Assembly (NCBI RefSeq): GCF_963576545.1
Contig: NC_083655.1
Span: 19,762,204 to 19,826,203, forward strand
Source: Limanda limanda
Taxonomy: Eukaryota > Chordata > Actinopteri > Pleuronectiformes > Pleuronectidae
Direction: 5' to 3'
DNA length: 64,000 bases
This document shows, piece after piece, positions 20,704 to 34,500 of the stretch (positions are counted from its first letter, which is position 1; each line of letters opens with the position of its first letter). The notes beneath the pieces are model-generated. The model was not told where the DNA came from, did no database searches, and was given only the letters and a program-made list of their open reading frames with translations. A program made the translations under genes and the position numbers.

Positions 20704-22615
20704 CACCACAACTTGGCACTAAAAAATGAAGTCTGTGGACAACCAGAGAGGTGTGAGATCTTCAGAAAAAGTACCCACCCCACAGATGCGAGAGAGTTAG
20801 CTTTGTTCCATAAAATTATTTTAAGTCCTGCAATTGATGGGGCCGAAGGGCAGCTTGTAACAACAACAGCACCAAAGCAAGTGTGCAGATGTCAGCATGT
20901 TGCAACAGAAGTACATAAAACGCTAAGATTTCAGTGTGAATACTTATTTAAGTTATACTAATTGTATAACTTAAATTAGAGTCAGTCAAAATCATCCTCT
21001 CTATTTCACTGCCTACATAAGCAGGCGGTGTGATGTTGATTGACAAATTACAAAAACAGAGCTAGGACCAACTTTCTTGATTAAAGTACCCAAAGTTACT
21101 TCATCCAAAGTTCTTTGTGAGCCCATCCCACCTGGAGCATCACGCAATGGCTTTGCGTGATGCTCCTCAGACTATATCTGCAAAGAGCTCTTCCCAACTA
21201 AACAATCCTGTCACCTTGTCCCCTACTGCCTGGTACCAACCCCTGGCCACAATTTAAAACTACAATGGCACTAAGTAGAGTGCATACCTCTGGCTAGACT
21301 GAACAGTCCCCTTAATTTTTCTGAGGGTTATGGTTATATCGCTGCATTATTTCTTCAGAATTTCACATAAACCTTTAAAAATTGTCCTTTATGTTATGTT
21401 AAAATAATGTATGGATCCTCCCCATTATTTGAACCGGCTTCAAAATTGTATGGGTTCATTTTTGACCCATACATCAGTTCTGTAGTTTTTCATAATCCTG
21501 CTAAAATTCAAACAGACAAACGGCAATGAAAACATAACTCAGGTTATGGGATATTTTTTTGTATTTCACTCACTATATTATTCCTGTGGCTTTAAACAAG
21601 AGGTATAATGTTGCCATGGGATTTTTGTGGGTTTCAACATGTGGCCCACAATTTTAGCAAATGTTTGCTTGGAACTCTTCCTGAATAGACTGAATTAAAA
21701 GAATGCCAAATTAGCCGTGGATGTACGGACAACTATCACTGTGATACTGAAGGAATCTTAAAGCAAGTTCTGGCGAGTTGTAAGAAGCTTCTTATTCCTT
21801 TGATTTCCACTACTTTTACCAACATTTATTTTTTAAAGGATAGCAGCAATAATGGTGTCGCTGGAAAGTGTGTGTTACTTTGAATCTAAAAATACATGTA
21901 TCACTTTGTTCAGATCCGACTTAGTTATAACACTGACAGGGGAGTGTGATTTTACATACAAAATATGGCGATGTGACAATAGATTTGACAATTTCAGCTC
22001 CTCAGCTGTTTTCCACGTCAGGACTTTTGTTGCTGGTTGAATGGTTGTATCGACAGGCCTACTTCCTCATCCCAGTTCCTGTCTCTTGTTCAGTGTACTT
22101 TGAAAAAAAGGCATCAATCTTTAGAACCTGCATTGAATTGACCTTATGCGACCTGGGCCTTTATTTGTTTGTTCCATTTACAAGTGGAACTTCACTCCTA
22201 AATTTGGTATTTTTTCATGGAAATAAAAAAATGGCTTTAAAACACAGTGCTGGGAGGCAGGTTAAAGGCTTTTCACCCATGCACACACAATATGCTAATT
22301 CGTTTGCTAAAGCCAGGTTATCTAGGTTGTCGAGCTATGAGCGACGACTCCCGTAGCAGCACACACACCTGCAACAGAAATTTGATATGAAGTAGAGGCC
22401 TTATTGCCTCTAGAGTTTCCTGACAGCCAAGACCACAATCTATTTGAACCACCGGCTGATCTGAGGAGTGGTGTGCTCCCAAGCTGTTTGAATCGCTGGC
22501 ACAGGCGGAGAGATATCAGGCTGTCTATGTATGCACAGTATATGATGTTTAATTCATCAGTCACGGTGTTATAAAAGCACATAATGACATCATAGATACA
22601 TACAGAACCATGATT
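20704..22615. other. Noncoding stretch
   Basis: No supportable gene. Apart from a perfect hairpin at 21134-21166 I see only AT-rich sequence. Confidence 0.45.
21134..21166. repeat. Perfect 14-bp hairpin
   Basis: The arms GGAGCATCACGCAA and its exact complement enclose a five-base loop (TGGCT). It is GC-richer than its surroundings and would fold stably in RNA or DNA. The sequence around it shows no transposon ends. Confidence 0.85.
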
Positions 22616-22850
22616 ATAAACATAGACTGTATAAAAATATGGATGTAGTGTCTATTTGTCTAAGCAGCAGTGATCATCTAATGGAGCCAGGTTATAGAAG
22701 TCCCATGGATAAGCATGCTTGTCAAATTGAAAACCGGTCTCAGCTGTCAATCATGACAATTCAACATGTTTTTATAGCACCAATGTCTAAATAAACCTAA
22801 TTTATCACAATCATAGACATTTAAACATAGCTCAGTGTGATAAAGAACTA
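22616..22850. repeat. Probable teleost DNA-transposon-like repeat fragment
   Basis: The segment begins with CATAGACTGTATAAAAATAT and GGATGTAGTGTCTATTTG. From general familiarity this start is common among fish interspersed repeats. The ends and target duplication could not be fixed, so class and extent are uncertain. Confidence 0.4.
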
Positions 22851-22987
22851 GCATAAATGACAAATCAAGATGTTTTGGGCGTCCTTAGTGTATGTAATAT
22901 ATACTTAGCTTTAGTTAATCTAATATAACCTAGATTGTGAAATTAATCAGATTAAAACTAGAATGTAGGTGCAAGGTGGTCATAAGG

Positions 22988-23335
22988 AGAGGCGGTGGAC
23001 TAGTGGCAGAAACTTGGACTATGGGAGAAAAGGTCTCTGGTTCGTCTCTGGTTCGACTCCACGTAGAAACAACAAAAAAAGATGAACCTGCATTGATCTG
23101 TCCAAAAATCCAAGAGGATCCTCCCTACCTAGTGCCCCTGAGCAAGGCACCTTACTCCCCCAACATCTGCTCCCTGGGCGCCGTACACGGCTGCCTACTG
23201 CTCTGTGTGTCCTGCACCAGTTGGGTTAAAAGCAGAGGTTAAATTTCCCCTTGCATGAGTGTGTCTGTGCATGTGTGTGGGATAATACAATGTCTCTTAA
23301 TGTATCTTTATGTAATAAATATATACAAAATGTGA
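22988..23335 (+). repeat. tRNA-derived SINE-like repeat
   Basis: The head has a polymerase III A-box-like region (GGCGGTGGACTAGTGG) and a B box (GGTTCGACTCC at 23050-23060). The body holds CCCTGAGCAAGGCACCTTACTC and ends in an AT-rich tail. The 11 bases GTCTCTGGTTC before the B box are duplicated in tandem, a small private change. The pattern matches a frequent fish SINE-like family. Confidence 0.65.
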
Positions 23336-24459
23336 CACCTGTAAATTATTCTTATAAAGTTGTCTTATTGAGGAGACTATTTCCTTCAAACCTGTATTTC
23401 ACTAGGTCCCTAAAATAACCACTTCCTGTAAACTAGTATTCTGTGAGTGCTTTTCATTGTTAGGATCTCATATTTTGAAGCACATGTGGTGAAACCATTA
23501 GTAGATGTACATCTCGTCTGAAGCTAACCTGATTTCACATGTAAAGACGTTGGAGAACAGGTTGTGTACTGAAGGAAAGGGTGTTTGTGACATATTCCTC
23601 TGCAATAATAAGGATCTCTTTCAGAACTTTTAAGCACCTCGCTGGAACGGGATCAAGGTGTTGTGTGTTATGCTTTTAGTTGTGAAATGTGTTATTAGCT
23701 GTACTAAGATGCTAATGGTGTCTAAGGTGCTAAAAGAAAATGGCTAGCTTTCTATGCTGTTGTGTCATGCTAATGATAGTTTTCAGCCTTTCATTTGCCG
23801 TTTGACAAGGATACAAAGAAAATGTTTGTCATTAATGTAAGAATGTAAAGGTACATTTACTTATGTTTATACTTGTAAGAGTTTATTTGTATTGTATCTG
23901 TTCCGTAGCTCTTACATGGTTTTCTGAAGACTGGTTGTGAAGGAGAATTTATTTTCAAAAATAAGGCAAACAGTTGAACATCAATAAAAGCCTTTGGAAA
24001 GATCAGTAAGCTTCACCATTGTCCGGCCGGGTTCTCTACACCCACTGTTACTGGAAGGATGTCCAGTTTGTGGAGTTGGTCAATTTGTTGTTGCTGAAAT
24101 CCATAATATCAGTACTCCAGTAAAGGAAACAGAAGAAGTATATGAAAAACATTTATTCTCCGGCATTTTGTGTGCTGATGTGAAGGGAATATTGATAGTG
24201 GCTCTAGAACCGTCCATGAACTTGTTGGCCATACCTTTGCTCTGACAATAAATAGAATACCTAAGTAAATGTTTCCCAGCACCGTTTTTTATCTTATATC
24301 GCAAACCACTTCCTGACATACATGTATGGCTGCATACAAACTACCAAATGACCGTGAATCTGTCTTTTCTTTGAGACCAATACAGATTTCTGTATCACAG
24401 ACAAAGTTGCAGTCGTACTCAGGAAAGCCAATCCACCTGAGACTGAAGAGGTGTTCCAA
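23336..24459. other. Noncoding stretch
   Basis: No gene or repeat supportable from sequence alone. Confidence 0.45.
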
Positions 24460-24700
24460 CTTCCTATCCTCTTCATCCTCAACCTATCTGCTGCCTTTGA
24501 TATTGTCAGCCAGCAGATGCTCCTCATCATCCATACTGACCCGGGGATCTCTCAGGGATTACGTCCCACCTGTCATACCGCACTTATCAGATATAATTGA
24601 GGGGAGTTCTCCACGGCGTGCCTGTCTATACTGTGTTCTCCCCAGGGCCCAGTCTGGATCCCCCCCCCTCCTCTCTCTAATCCACAGCGCTCGGCTCTGT
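24460..24700 (+). pseudogene. LINE reverse-transcriptase relic
   Basis: The frame at 24481 reads NLSAAFDIVSQQMLL, which is the RT motif usually seen as DLSAAFDTVDH with catalytic Asp. A shifted frame then gives SHLSYRTYQI, resembling the SYLSGRTYQV region, and a piece resembling the PQGSVLGP motif follows. The spacing fits an L2/Rex1-type non-LTR retrotransposon. Frameshifts and a stop show it is dead. The 170-codon open frame covering this area mixes frames and is not a real protein. Confidence 0.6.
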
Positions 24701-24899
24701 GTTGAACTCCCTGAGTTTCTCTACAAGACCATTTTATGCAGTGCTGACGACAGCCTGGTCAGTGTTGATGAGAGTATGGCTGCCTCTGCCAAGACAACTG
24801 AGGATGTTGGTGATAATAGAAAACAGATTGTGATTTGATCCAGCAGGTTCCCTCTGTACTCTTCCCTGTAATCAGCCACAACCTCAGCAGTGACTCAGA

Positions 24900-27800
24900 G
24901 CTGCTGCTTCTTCATAAGTATTCCAAACACATGTTTTTCTTTCATTTTGTACTTTTTTACAAAAACATATATATTTTTTTAAAAAGCCCTTTCTTTTTGA
25001 CAGGGTGCTAAAGTGCAGAGCAGCTTAGTCATCGGTGAGGTGTGAAAACAAATGTTAGATATATTCTGCTGTACTTATTGGTAGGTGCACAGCAGCATGA
25101 CAATTAACAATGCTGAAATACCAAGGTAAGAAAAGGTCCTTCATCTCTGTTTATTTCAGACAAACCAACATGACAACCTGTGCTGCTTAACCTTCGATAA
25201 TTGATCATTTTAAATCTCCCCAAGAATCCCGTAAGAATCATATGTGAATTAAATGTGTGTAACAATGCTTTCAGCATTGTTTAAAGGAGTTTTATTGGTG
25301 TTGTGATTATGATGAAAACTACTTTTGACTTGATACATTTTGGGATATTTCATCATCCTTTGTAAATGTAAGTCATCATAAAGTCAGAAAATTATGTCAT
25401 GCATAGTTAAAAAAGCTTGGATAGACGACACAAATACATGTGTCTGTGACTACTGCAAAGGCATAAAAAGTTATCATGACCACATAGCATTCACCAAGCA
25501 TAGCATCGCTGCTCTAATGCTTTTCATTTATGGTTGAATAAAATAACTCGTTTCCTTTTTGAAAACTTGTATATTTCTATCAACCTGCCTCCTACTTATG
25601 TTTGAGATGCAAATTTGGGATTATTAGCAGTAGATGATATATGTCAAGTTTATTGGGATTTACCTGAGCCATGTATTTATATTTTTATCCACGAATATTT
25701 TTCATGGAGGGGAACATCCATATGTCCCCTTTTATAAGTGATGCTGCTGTGTGTTAGGACTGTGATTATTGCGATGTCGTTCCTTCATTCATACACTAAG
25801 AACGTCAACCCAATAAAACAGTGTCATTAATAAATTCTTTATGCCTAGCACTTACAGATTGAAGGTGATGACTAGTATAGTCTTGACTAGTATCCTGTAT
25901 AGCTATGGTAATTTTAGTTGTACCAGTGAATACTATATACAATACAGTTGTACATGAGTATATTAGTCAATGAAACAAATTGGGCCTCCAGATTGATGAC
26001 CTTAACAATATCATAACTGAAAACAGTCACAATATAAGGCTGGGAAATATGGTGGAAACATTTTGTATGACAGTTCTTTAACATTTTTTAAAAACAGGAA
26101 TTTGTAAGGTGTGAGGCCACACAGCCCTGACAAAAGAGGGAGGTACATACAACCAAGGCAATTAACAAATTATTGAACAAGAAGATGATAAATAAACCCT
26201 AACCACAATCAGAGGGGTTGTCTCAGGGACAAGAGAACCGACAACTGAGCACTTGGGGTATTTATTGAAAATGCTTTTTATCAAGGGTATTTTCCTACCT
26301 ACACTTTTTGGTCTGTTCCAGTTTACCCCCTCGGTGAGACTTGTTTGGGCAGGATTGAACACAGTGATCGCACTTGAGTGTGGACATAAATAACTGCTCC
26401 GAGACCCAAACAAACTGTGAAGTGGTTTGTTTGTGGCCAGGTGTACTTTGCAACATTGAGTTAAACTGCTGCTGTAGCGAGGCGTGTGCTCTGCTTTCAG
26501 GGATGAGGCAGAGCTGTTTGCTGGAGAACGGACCCCGGTCTCCCGACACGTAGGACAAACAAGCGCAGTGAACGTTCCCAAATCGTGAAGTGATGAATTA
26601 GGATGTTTGCTTACTGTCAGATTGATCTCAAAATAAAGTGATCGAGATAGAGTCAGGGTTTTTACTAATGCTGCTCATTTCCCCAGATCTTAGCAATTAT
26701 CTACACGATGACATAATGGTCCAAGTTGTGATAAATTAGTTTTATTGATGTCGTTTGTTACGATGTGCTCACATTAATAGTTGTATATCTTCAGTACCTT
26801 AGCGAAGATATAGGTACTGAGCGTATTGGGTTTGTGTTCGGTTATGCATAGATTAATAAAACAATCGGGGATGAAAAATACAACACATGTTATGTTACAT
26901 CAGAGACAATACACAGACAGATGTGATTCAATTGATGTTGTTAAAACAGCGTGTTGTCCCACTGTGCCTGATGCATAATTTTAATAAGAAAGTTTTGCAT
27001 TGACTTGTGCAGATGCTAATCTGTAAAAAGAAAAATAAATCCAGTGACTATTATGAATTTGAACTAAACATCTGGTAAACAGAAGGTAAAGGAGATTGAT
27101 GAAAATAAGCTAAAATAACAACAATCTGCAGCTTCAGCTTAAAGGCACTGCCATACATCTCTGCCCTGTCAGAATATTGCTTGTATCACTTGTGTGCTTA
27201 AGTACTGTCTGTGATTTAAACAAACCAAGAGTGCATGTGCTGCTCAGGGTCTCACTTCGGGGATTTATTCCCAAGACACTGCAGTCTTGTTTGTCGAAAC
27301 CATCTCATCTAACACCTCACACCGCTCTTTCAATTTCTGCACTGTGTGCACTGTAGTATATTGCAAAAGCAAGCAGCTCACTTCAAGGAACAGCCCCATC
27401 CCTTCCTCCAGCCTCCCTCCTTATTTGTGCATAGCCGTAGGGGTAAAAGAAGCTGGTTTTCAGGGATTATTTGATTGTGTTTGCATTAAAAATCCACGAA
27501 GATGATGAGTTGTCATTTTTATTTTCCAGGTGTGTCTTGTTTCTGTCCTGTATTATAATTGAATCAAATATCAAAAGATTTCTTCCCTCGTGCATTCTGC
27601 AAAGCGTGGTTATACGCAAAGCGAAAACACATTTCGTGCGGCTCCCTTTGAAGTGGAACAAGAAGAAATTGTGGATCTGTGCGCAGCATGCAGGATCCAC
27701 TGTGAGCAGACGGCAGGGATTCACTGTGAGAGAGTGGGTGGGTTGATTATGCCACATATGCAAACATACAAACAAACAAAAAAAAATGATATCTCCGAGT

Positions 27801-28360
27801 AAAAAAGCGGAGTCCTACACAAAGAAGACACAGACAATGATGTCAAGAGAGTCTTTCGTGATAAGAACTGGCACCGGTGTCTGTGTGTTATAAAGAAAAT
27901 CACGTGATCCCTGCAGCAGAATCAATACGTCACTTCCTGTCTCTTCCTGCCGGAGCTGGCTGGAGCAACTTTCACCTTAATAATGTGGACGATTCATTGC
28001 TGTTGTGAATGCGTGTGTGCAAAAAAAACTCCTGCTCCGTTGTGTACGTTCTCAAGTAAAGTCTGCACATGATTCTCCTTTGTCCACAGGTCATGTCTGA
28101 AAACGGCTTTAGTTAGGGACTTGTAGAGCAGCCTGATCCACTGTTATCTAAAGTGGTGCCTCACTGTCTGTATTAAAGCAGCAGTGCACAGGGTGGGCAA
28201 GAAAAATTTCATAAATAATGGGGAAAAAAGTTATGGAAGTTGACAATCGCTACAGAGCATCTCTCTTGTACACACAGATTCTCATCATATGATTTATGCC
28301 AAAGGGGAATATGTCTCTTGCATCTTAACACAAAGGAAAACCTTATCTCATTATAACAGT
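24900..28360. other. Noncoding stretch
   Basis: I see no domain-bearing frame. The minus-strand open frame near 26162-26581 has no recognisable domain and sits in ordinary-looking sequence, so I do not call it. Confidence 0.45.
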
Positions 28361-28369
28361 GTGTTTCCT

Positions 28370-28560
28370 CTGCGTGGCATCATATTGCTTTGTAACAAGC
28401 CCCACAATCAGCTAACATGAGCGATAAGGGCTTCCCTTAAATGAGAGCTCATTGTCAAGGCCTGTTGGTCGGCTTCAGTAACAGCAAGCTGGGTCTTAAT
28501 AACAGCTGCTAACTTGCTAATTAAACACTAATACAACTGGCTCAGTAAACAGTACAGTGC
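28370..28560. promoter_or_regulatory. Candidate conserved noncoding block
   Basis: This is non-repetitive sequence with clustered TAAT/ATTA cores (TGCTAATTAAACACTAATAC), an E-box CAGCTG within TAATAACAGCTGCTAAC, and no open frame. Such mixtures are typical of developmental enhancers, but nothing here proves conservation. Confidence 0.22.
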
Positions 28561-31399
28561 ACCTTGTAGTATAGAATAAATACTTTCCTAGGAAAGCCGA
28601 AGATGGCGGTAAAATAAAGTTCTAGAGGTTAAACCGGGTTAGCACAGCTGGCTGCCCCCCCCTGATGCTTGAAGTGCCTTTGTGACTGCTAGCGGTTTCC
28701 TGTTAAGCCGGTTTTATCTCCTGCTTCCTCCAAGAGGTCTTTGATTGTCTTCGTATGTAAACATCAGACATCATTCGGTGTCTGCTCCGTCTAGCATATG
28801 CACTCACATCTAAGCGGGAACATCACAGCTGCAGGAAAAGAATTAGTCCTGAAGGGGGATGAATATTTGTGGGTTGCCTAGAATGCATCAACTGTCGCAA
28901 CTGTCTCCTGTGTTCTGCTCAGAGGCGTGCTAAGATGCATTCGAACTCAGAAAATGCTGTTTTCAAAACGTAAACAATCCCTGTCCAGACAAGCCTAGGC
29001 AACACCCCCCGAAAATCTATATCACAGGACCACTGGGCATGTGCACATGGGAGTAAACAGGAAGAAACAATAAATATATATACTGTACATATAAGAGAAA
29101 GTAAAGAAAGCATAACAGGCCCCCTTTATAAGTATTCATTTAGTGTCTTTCTTTATTCTTTTAAAAACTTTATTTTCCATTTTCCTTTTCATATCTTACT
29201 TTGTTTTTATTGCCTGTTAGTTTTGCTTGGGGATGGAATTGTCTTCCAACGCATTCCTGGCTAGATCTCCAGCATCAGCCATCAATAAGTCTGCAACTCA
29301 CAAAGAAGAGTAACCTGGCGCCCTCAATTGAGCTGCTCTAGAGTTAACTTCTTTCTCCAAATTAAATTCCTGTGTCAGTTTGTTCACTGTTAGAAAATCT
29401 CCACAGAGGAGGACAAATTGAGTCTGAAAAGTGGAATCCAGCAGCGGTTCCTAAATACCAGCGGGTGAGGCACCTCCTCCAAATAAAAACCACCATCAAC
29501 CCACATTCAATCATTTCTGTCTCTCATCCCATTGGTATCCTTTGGTATAAAGCAATCACCCAGCTGCCAAGGGTATGGCAGAGCACTTACATCACCTTTC
29601 AGGATTATGGGGTATTGAAGTCCACATTTTTCAAACAGGGATCCTTTGCAGCCATTTGAAGCTGTGGTGGTGACAAATTAAGCTGTGCCGCTTCTTGGTA
29701 CATAGCACAGACTTTGGAAGCTTCAGGAGTGCAACAGTGATCTAATTCGAAGGCAACATTTTGAATAACTGCACTTACTAAGTGTTTCATGTTCAACTAA
29801 CGAGAAATGCATAACCAGGGTTCAAAAGGTGAGTGCGATACGGAGCACACTGACAACAGGACACTATCTCCTGCAGAATCTCTCCTGCTTGATTATTTGG
29901 ACAGGCTCTGCACTCTGCCAATGTGGACTCCACATATAGGCGGTTTCTATTTTGGGAGTAATGGCTGCTGAATTTAGGAGGGCCTGGCTCCCTCTAATCT
30001 CCTTGACTTCTAGACAGGCAATCAGGGACACAGAGATGTGTTATCAGGGGGCCACCTTGATGGTGTGCCCTGATACATTGTTACATGCTCAATGGATTTC
30101 AGAGACATCCCCACGCTCAAAGAGACCACAATCTCAAAAAGGCTACTTCACACAAAACCATCAGTAGAATCAGTCATATGAAAGCAGATTGATACATGTG
30201 AGGATTTAAGTCAAAATATCAAATAGACGTGAGAGACATTAAGCTCTGGGTGAGTCAAACCTTTTCGCAAATAATAACTATTGATGTCAATCTTTGATTT
30301 CAAATTCTACATTCCTTTTAGAATATTGATATTTTTTCACTTAAAACACCATCTATTACATATGTTGTACTGGAGAACACCTTCCACTGCTGTGTTTAGA
30401 CAGCTTTGCACATGTTGGCAAAAATATTAAATTCCACTTAATTTAAACCAATATTTAGGAATTAACATTGTGTTATTTGTGTATACATGGAACAGGAATA
30501 ATAACTCAACCACAAAAATTCCCAAATATACCGTACATTAACAGTACAAGCAGAAGGACGGGCCGATAATTAAATATCTTCCATCCAATATCTTCCATCA
30601 CATTTCAGTTAAAGCGTAATGTAATGTGAAGCAGTGCTCTGAAATGTTTATAGTTAATTTAGATGCTTTCAATTGCTTTTAACCATGATGACTCGATGAT
30701 TGCTGGATGGCTGTTTAATCATTTTGGCCCTGACTGAAATCTCATTGGTCCTGGTTTTTAACATCCGTGCTGGGAGATCCAATCTCAAGTGGACAGGTCT
30801 GAGCACAGCGGTTCATGCCTCAAATTAAAATACCTCCTGAATGCATCTCCAGAGAGAACCAGTGATCAGATCGCACTTAGCTCTATATGCAAATACACCC
30901 ATACATAATTTCTGTTCACAAAGACCAAATGATGTTGTTTTAAGCTGATCTGCGTATACAGGACTCTGCTGTCACTGTGTGTGTGTGTGTGTGTGTGACA
31001 GGGAGAGAAAGAGAGCCAAGCCAAGAGGGGCTGAGTGAATCAATGCTCTTCGTTTTACAATGAAATAAAATTTTACTCACTTGGAAAAAAAAAAGCTACA
31101 GAAAATCAATATGTGGTGGTCAGTGGTAATATTGTGTCATAGGCCAACAAATAAATCAATGGATGTGAAACACCGAGAAGTGGAAAAAATGCTTTTTTGG
31201 GTTGTTATGAAACTGTGGTGGGTCAGCTGAGCCAGTGGTCCCTGGACATGGCCTAGGACACTGAAAAAGGACTGTTGCCACATCCCTCCCTTCTTGTCCT
31301 CCAAGGGATCGGATCACTGACGGATCCTGAATGTGTCTTGGTGTGTTCACACCTGTACTTAAAGCTGTCTACATGTGATTGGATCACTTAAATGTTAGG
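28561..31399. other. Noncoding stretch
   Basis: Contains a GT microsatellite at 30976-30997 and a possible unclassified repeat around 28945-29065. No gene is supportable. Confidence 0.45.
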
Positions 31400-31419
31400 G
31401 ACGTATGTCTGCAGGTGCT

Positions 31420-31548
31420 CTTTCAGTGTGACAGCTCACGTTGGAAATCTTAATAGGAGTTTGGCGTCTAGGCTCCGACTTTATCACTTCCCCAGATGAG
31501 GTAACATTCAAATGATGGGGAGTGATGAGCAAGTATCTTTAACCTCCC
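31420..31548 (-). repeat. Unclassified interspersed repeat, copy 1 (partner at 43.5 kb)
   Basis: In reverse complement this matches 43495-43650. Shared anchors are TTGCTCATCACTCCC (here 31532-31518) and GTCGGAGCCTAGAC (here 31479-31466), with diverged sequence between and around them. The family was not recognised. Confidence 0.7.
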
Positions 31549-31559
31549 TGTGGGAGCCT

Positions 31560-34500
31560 TTAGGTGGATGCTGGGGTGGTGCAGGGCCTGAATTGACAGA
31601 CAGTGACACTGACGCAGGGCAGCGAGGCATTGGAGAATATTCGCAGTTTAAATAGGCTGCCAGATTGAGAGGGTGTGTATGATAGAGGGCTGTGAGGAGT
31701 GTGGCATATGACATGATTAGAGCAGCGTGGCCCTAATCTATTGTAACAATAGATAGAATTAGGGGATGTGTTGCAATCTATAGAAGAGCTCCTGTATATT
31801 TCGCAGCTGTATAATGCAGGACACAGTTGTCTAAAGGACCAGCGCAAGCACTTGAGTGGGTTTACACATCCGCTTGATGTCACTTAATGCCACTTCCAAT
31901 TATTGAATTTGAGTAAAGGAGCAGAAGAAGCTGCAATGCTCCTTACATAATAGAACGAACAGCCTAATAATTTTAAGTAATTGATCAACCAAAGCCGTTT
32001 TTTGCAAGGCTTTTATCACAAAGTAATAAACTACCAGATCTAACTGCGTGAGCAAATGCAGGGCCAGGAAGTTACTAAGAGGCTGATTCCGATATTAGAA
32101 TCCCGTAATATCTATTACCTCTACATAAGTTATCCATACAGGTTTAGGCAGCATGATGGGATTGTGTCCTCTGTTGCATCACATCCTGAATTACGACTCC
32201 TGTCTAGAGAAGCTCTAAGGACCAATGTTCAGCCCAAGGATAATACTGGTGTCACCTTAATTTAACTATGGTCCTGAGTGAAACGTTTCGCCCCGAGGAA
32301 ATGTTGCGATGTTTCACTCAAAGTAAAACTCAGTGCTTGCTCATGAATGTACGGAACATTTTTCCTAATCAGACATCCACTTGTCTCACCTCCCTGTTGT
32401 GTCTCTCCCTAAGGGAACTTAATAAAGGTGATCACTCTAAACCAATGGTCCATTTAGATGTGATCTGAGCAATTCTAGTAAAATGCAATAGTTGTCCTTG
32501 GGCACATTTATAAAAAAAAGAAGGTTGATAGTAGTGCGTCCTTTCTCTACTTTGAAAATAAAGCTCTGGAGGTAGTTGTAAAGCAATTTGCTGTGTCCAG
32601 TTTAAGAAATATCAGCAAAAAATCTCAGTGAATTATAGACACTCAGCGGACGAAATGTAAAAAATGAATTCAAATTTAGTGCAGTCCAGTAGACCAACAC
32701 CTACTCTGAGCCTTCAAATACTTAAATAAATGACAGTCTTCATAAAAGTACCATCCATAGCAGAGCTGTCTAACAGACGCTGACTGAACATCATGTGTTC
32801 ATCACTTGAAATGCACATTTTGCCAAACAGACATCCTGCAGCCTGGTGTGTGTTTTCTCACAGAGTCTACAATGTCATGTTTGTCCAACATTTTCCCTTC
32901 TTCCCCCCTGTGGTTACAAGATACTCCTTTAAACCTAGTGGCCTCTCCCTCTCCGGCAATGGAAAATAAACAATAAGGTTGCTTTATGTTAAGCACATGG
33001 TGCAGCATACTGGGGCATAGGGTTTACTTTAAGTGAACAAATTCCCTCAGCGGGTTTCCAGAAGTAGCTCCCAATCCTATCAAACTAAATATTAGGCTGG
33101 TTGTTCCTAAAATATTATAAAACTGTGTGCTGCTGTAGTTTAATTTATACGATAGTATAATGTCACTTCACAAAGAAACAAGATGAATAATACCTTGAAT
33201 ATTTGTCAAATGTGGAAAATTAGGTCATTTGTAGTTGAGTATTTGGACAAGCTTTAATTACAAGTAGTTAAATAATGATACAGCACATAGTACTAAAAGG
33301 ATAAATGGCAAAATGCTAAAAGACATTTTGTTATAATAAAATATTTTTTCCGTATAATGGAGAAGATGGGAAACGCTGCTGGCCCCATTTTTGTTTGAAA
33401 ACTCCTGATGGGGTCTTATCAGTCATGACTCCATCCAAATTCACGGAGTTGATAGCACACCGTCAGTAAAAGTTTCACCTCATCAGCAGTCCAGGAAAAA
33501 TCGTATTGTTGTATTTTGTACAAATAGAGGATCTGCTTCCTGAACTTTCTTTTGGCTGAATCAAGGCTTATCCTCTGGCAAGCACTATGCAATATGGATA
33601 TGGACAATATGCAGAAGTGAAGACATTGCAGTTTTGGTCCGAACCCGGCCCAGTCCATCAGGACCCATCGGCCCTCACTGTAATTGGGACTCAGTTAGTG
33701 ACCTGAGAAGTTTGATTATCTTATGGTCTTGCTCAAGAGTGAGATGATATGCAATGTGAAGCTCTCTGCTTTTAGACTCTATTTAAATTCCACCTCTGGT
33801 CTCTATGAAACAATGAGCTTTTGTTTGTGGCTATAAAAACAAAATTGTTCAGATACAGGGTAGAGGGTTCTTGAAGAGGTTGGAGTATCTGTTTCAAATG
33901 CTTTGAGGATACTTATTTGAGGAATTATTCTGAGCCAACCAACTGGGAAGAGACCATGGGCCAGACCCGAAGGGGTCAACCTCAAACTTAGGGAGATGTT
34001 TAAGACCATATATTCTAAGAAAGAAATGCATTAGGTTCGTTCGATCCAATCTGTTCGCAATGATTTGTGGATGTCTCCCTAAAAGACAAATAGATAGACT
34101 TATGGATGAAGATTTATACGTAATAACTCCGATAATGTCATAATTTCTTTATATACAGCTTGACGACAAAACAGTAAGGAATCAACTTAATGTATCTTAG
34201 CTGAAAGGGATTGGATTAGGCCCTAGCTGCTGTACACATGGGAGGGATCTAAATATGGATTCGCTTGTTCACAAAAACATCTTTACAGATTACATTTTAG
34301 TTCATTAGCATGTTTCATATCTCTCAGGGGCCAGACAGCCCTCAGAATATCATATTCCTGCATTGTTTAATCACAGATGTAATCACATCTTGTGCTTTGG
34401 AAATAGTTTTGTAAGAGCTTCTTTTGCACCACACAATTTCTGTTTGTGCTAAATATTGATCTCCTAACTAGCTTACCCCTGTTGTCAGTGTCTCCCTGCC

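Noticed and set aside
23050..23060. B-box suggesting a true tRNA gene
   Set aside because: The surrounding sequence does not form a cloverleaf, and the following body matches a SINE-like repeat.
24326..24838. 170-codon plus-strand frame as a gene
   Set aside because: The recognisable LINE motifs are in other frames at the same place, so this frame is incidental.
26162..26581. 139-codon minus-strand frame
   Set aside because: No domain, no splice context, and low-complexity Ser/Thr-rich content. I cannot support it as a gene.
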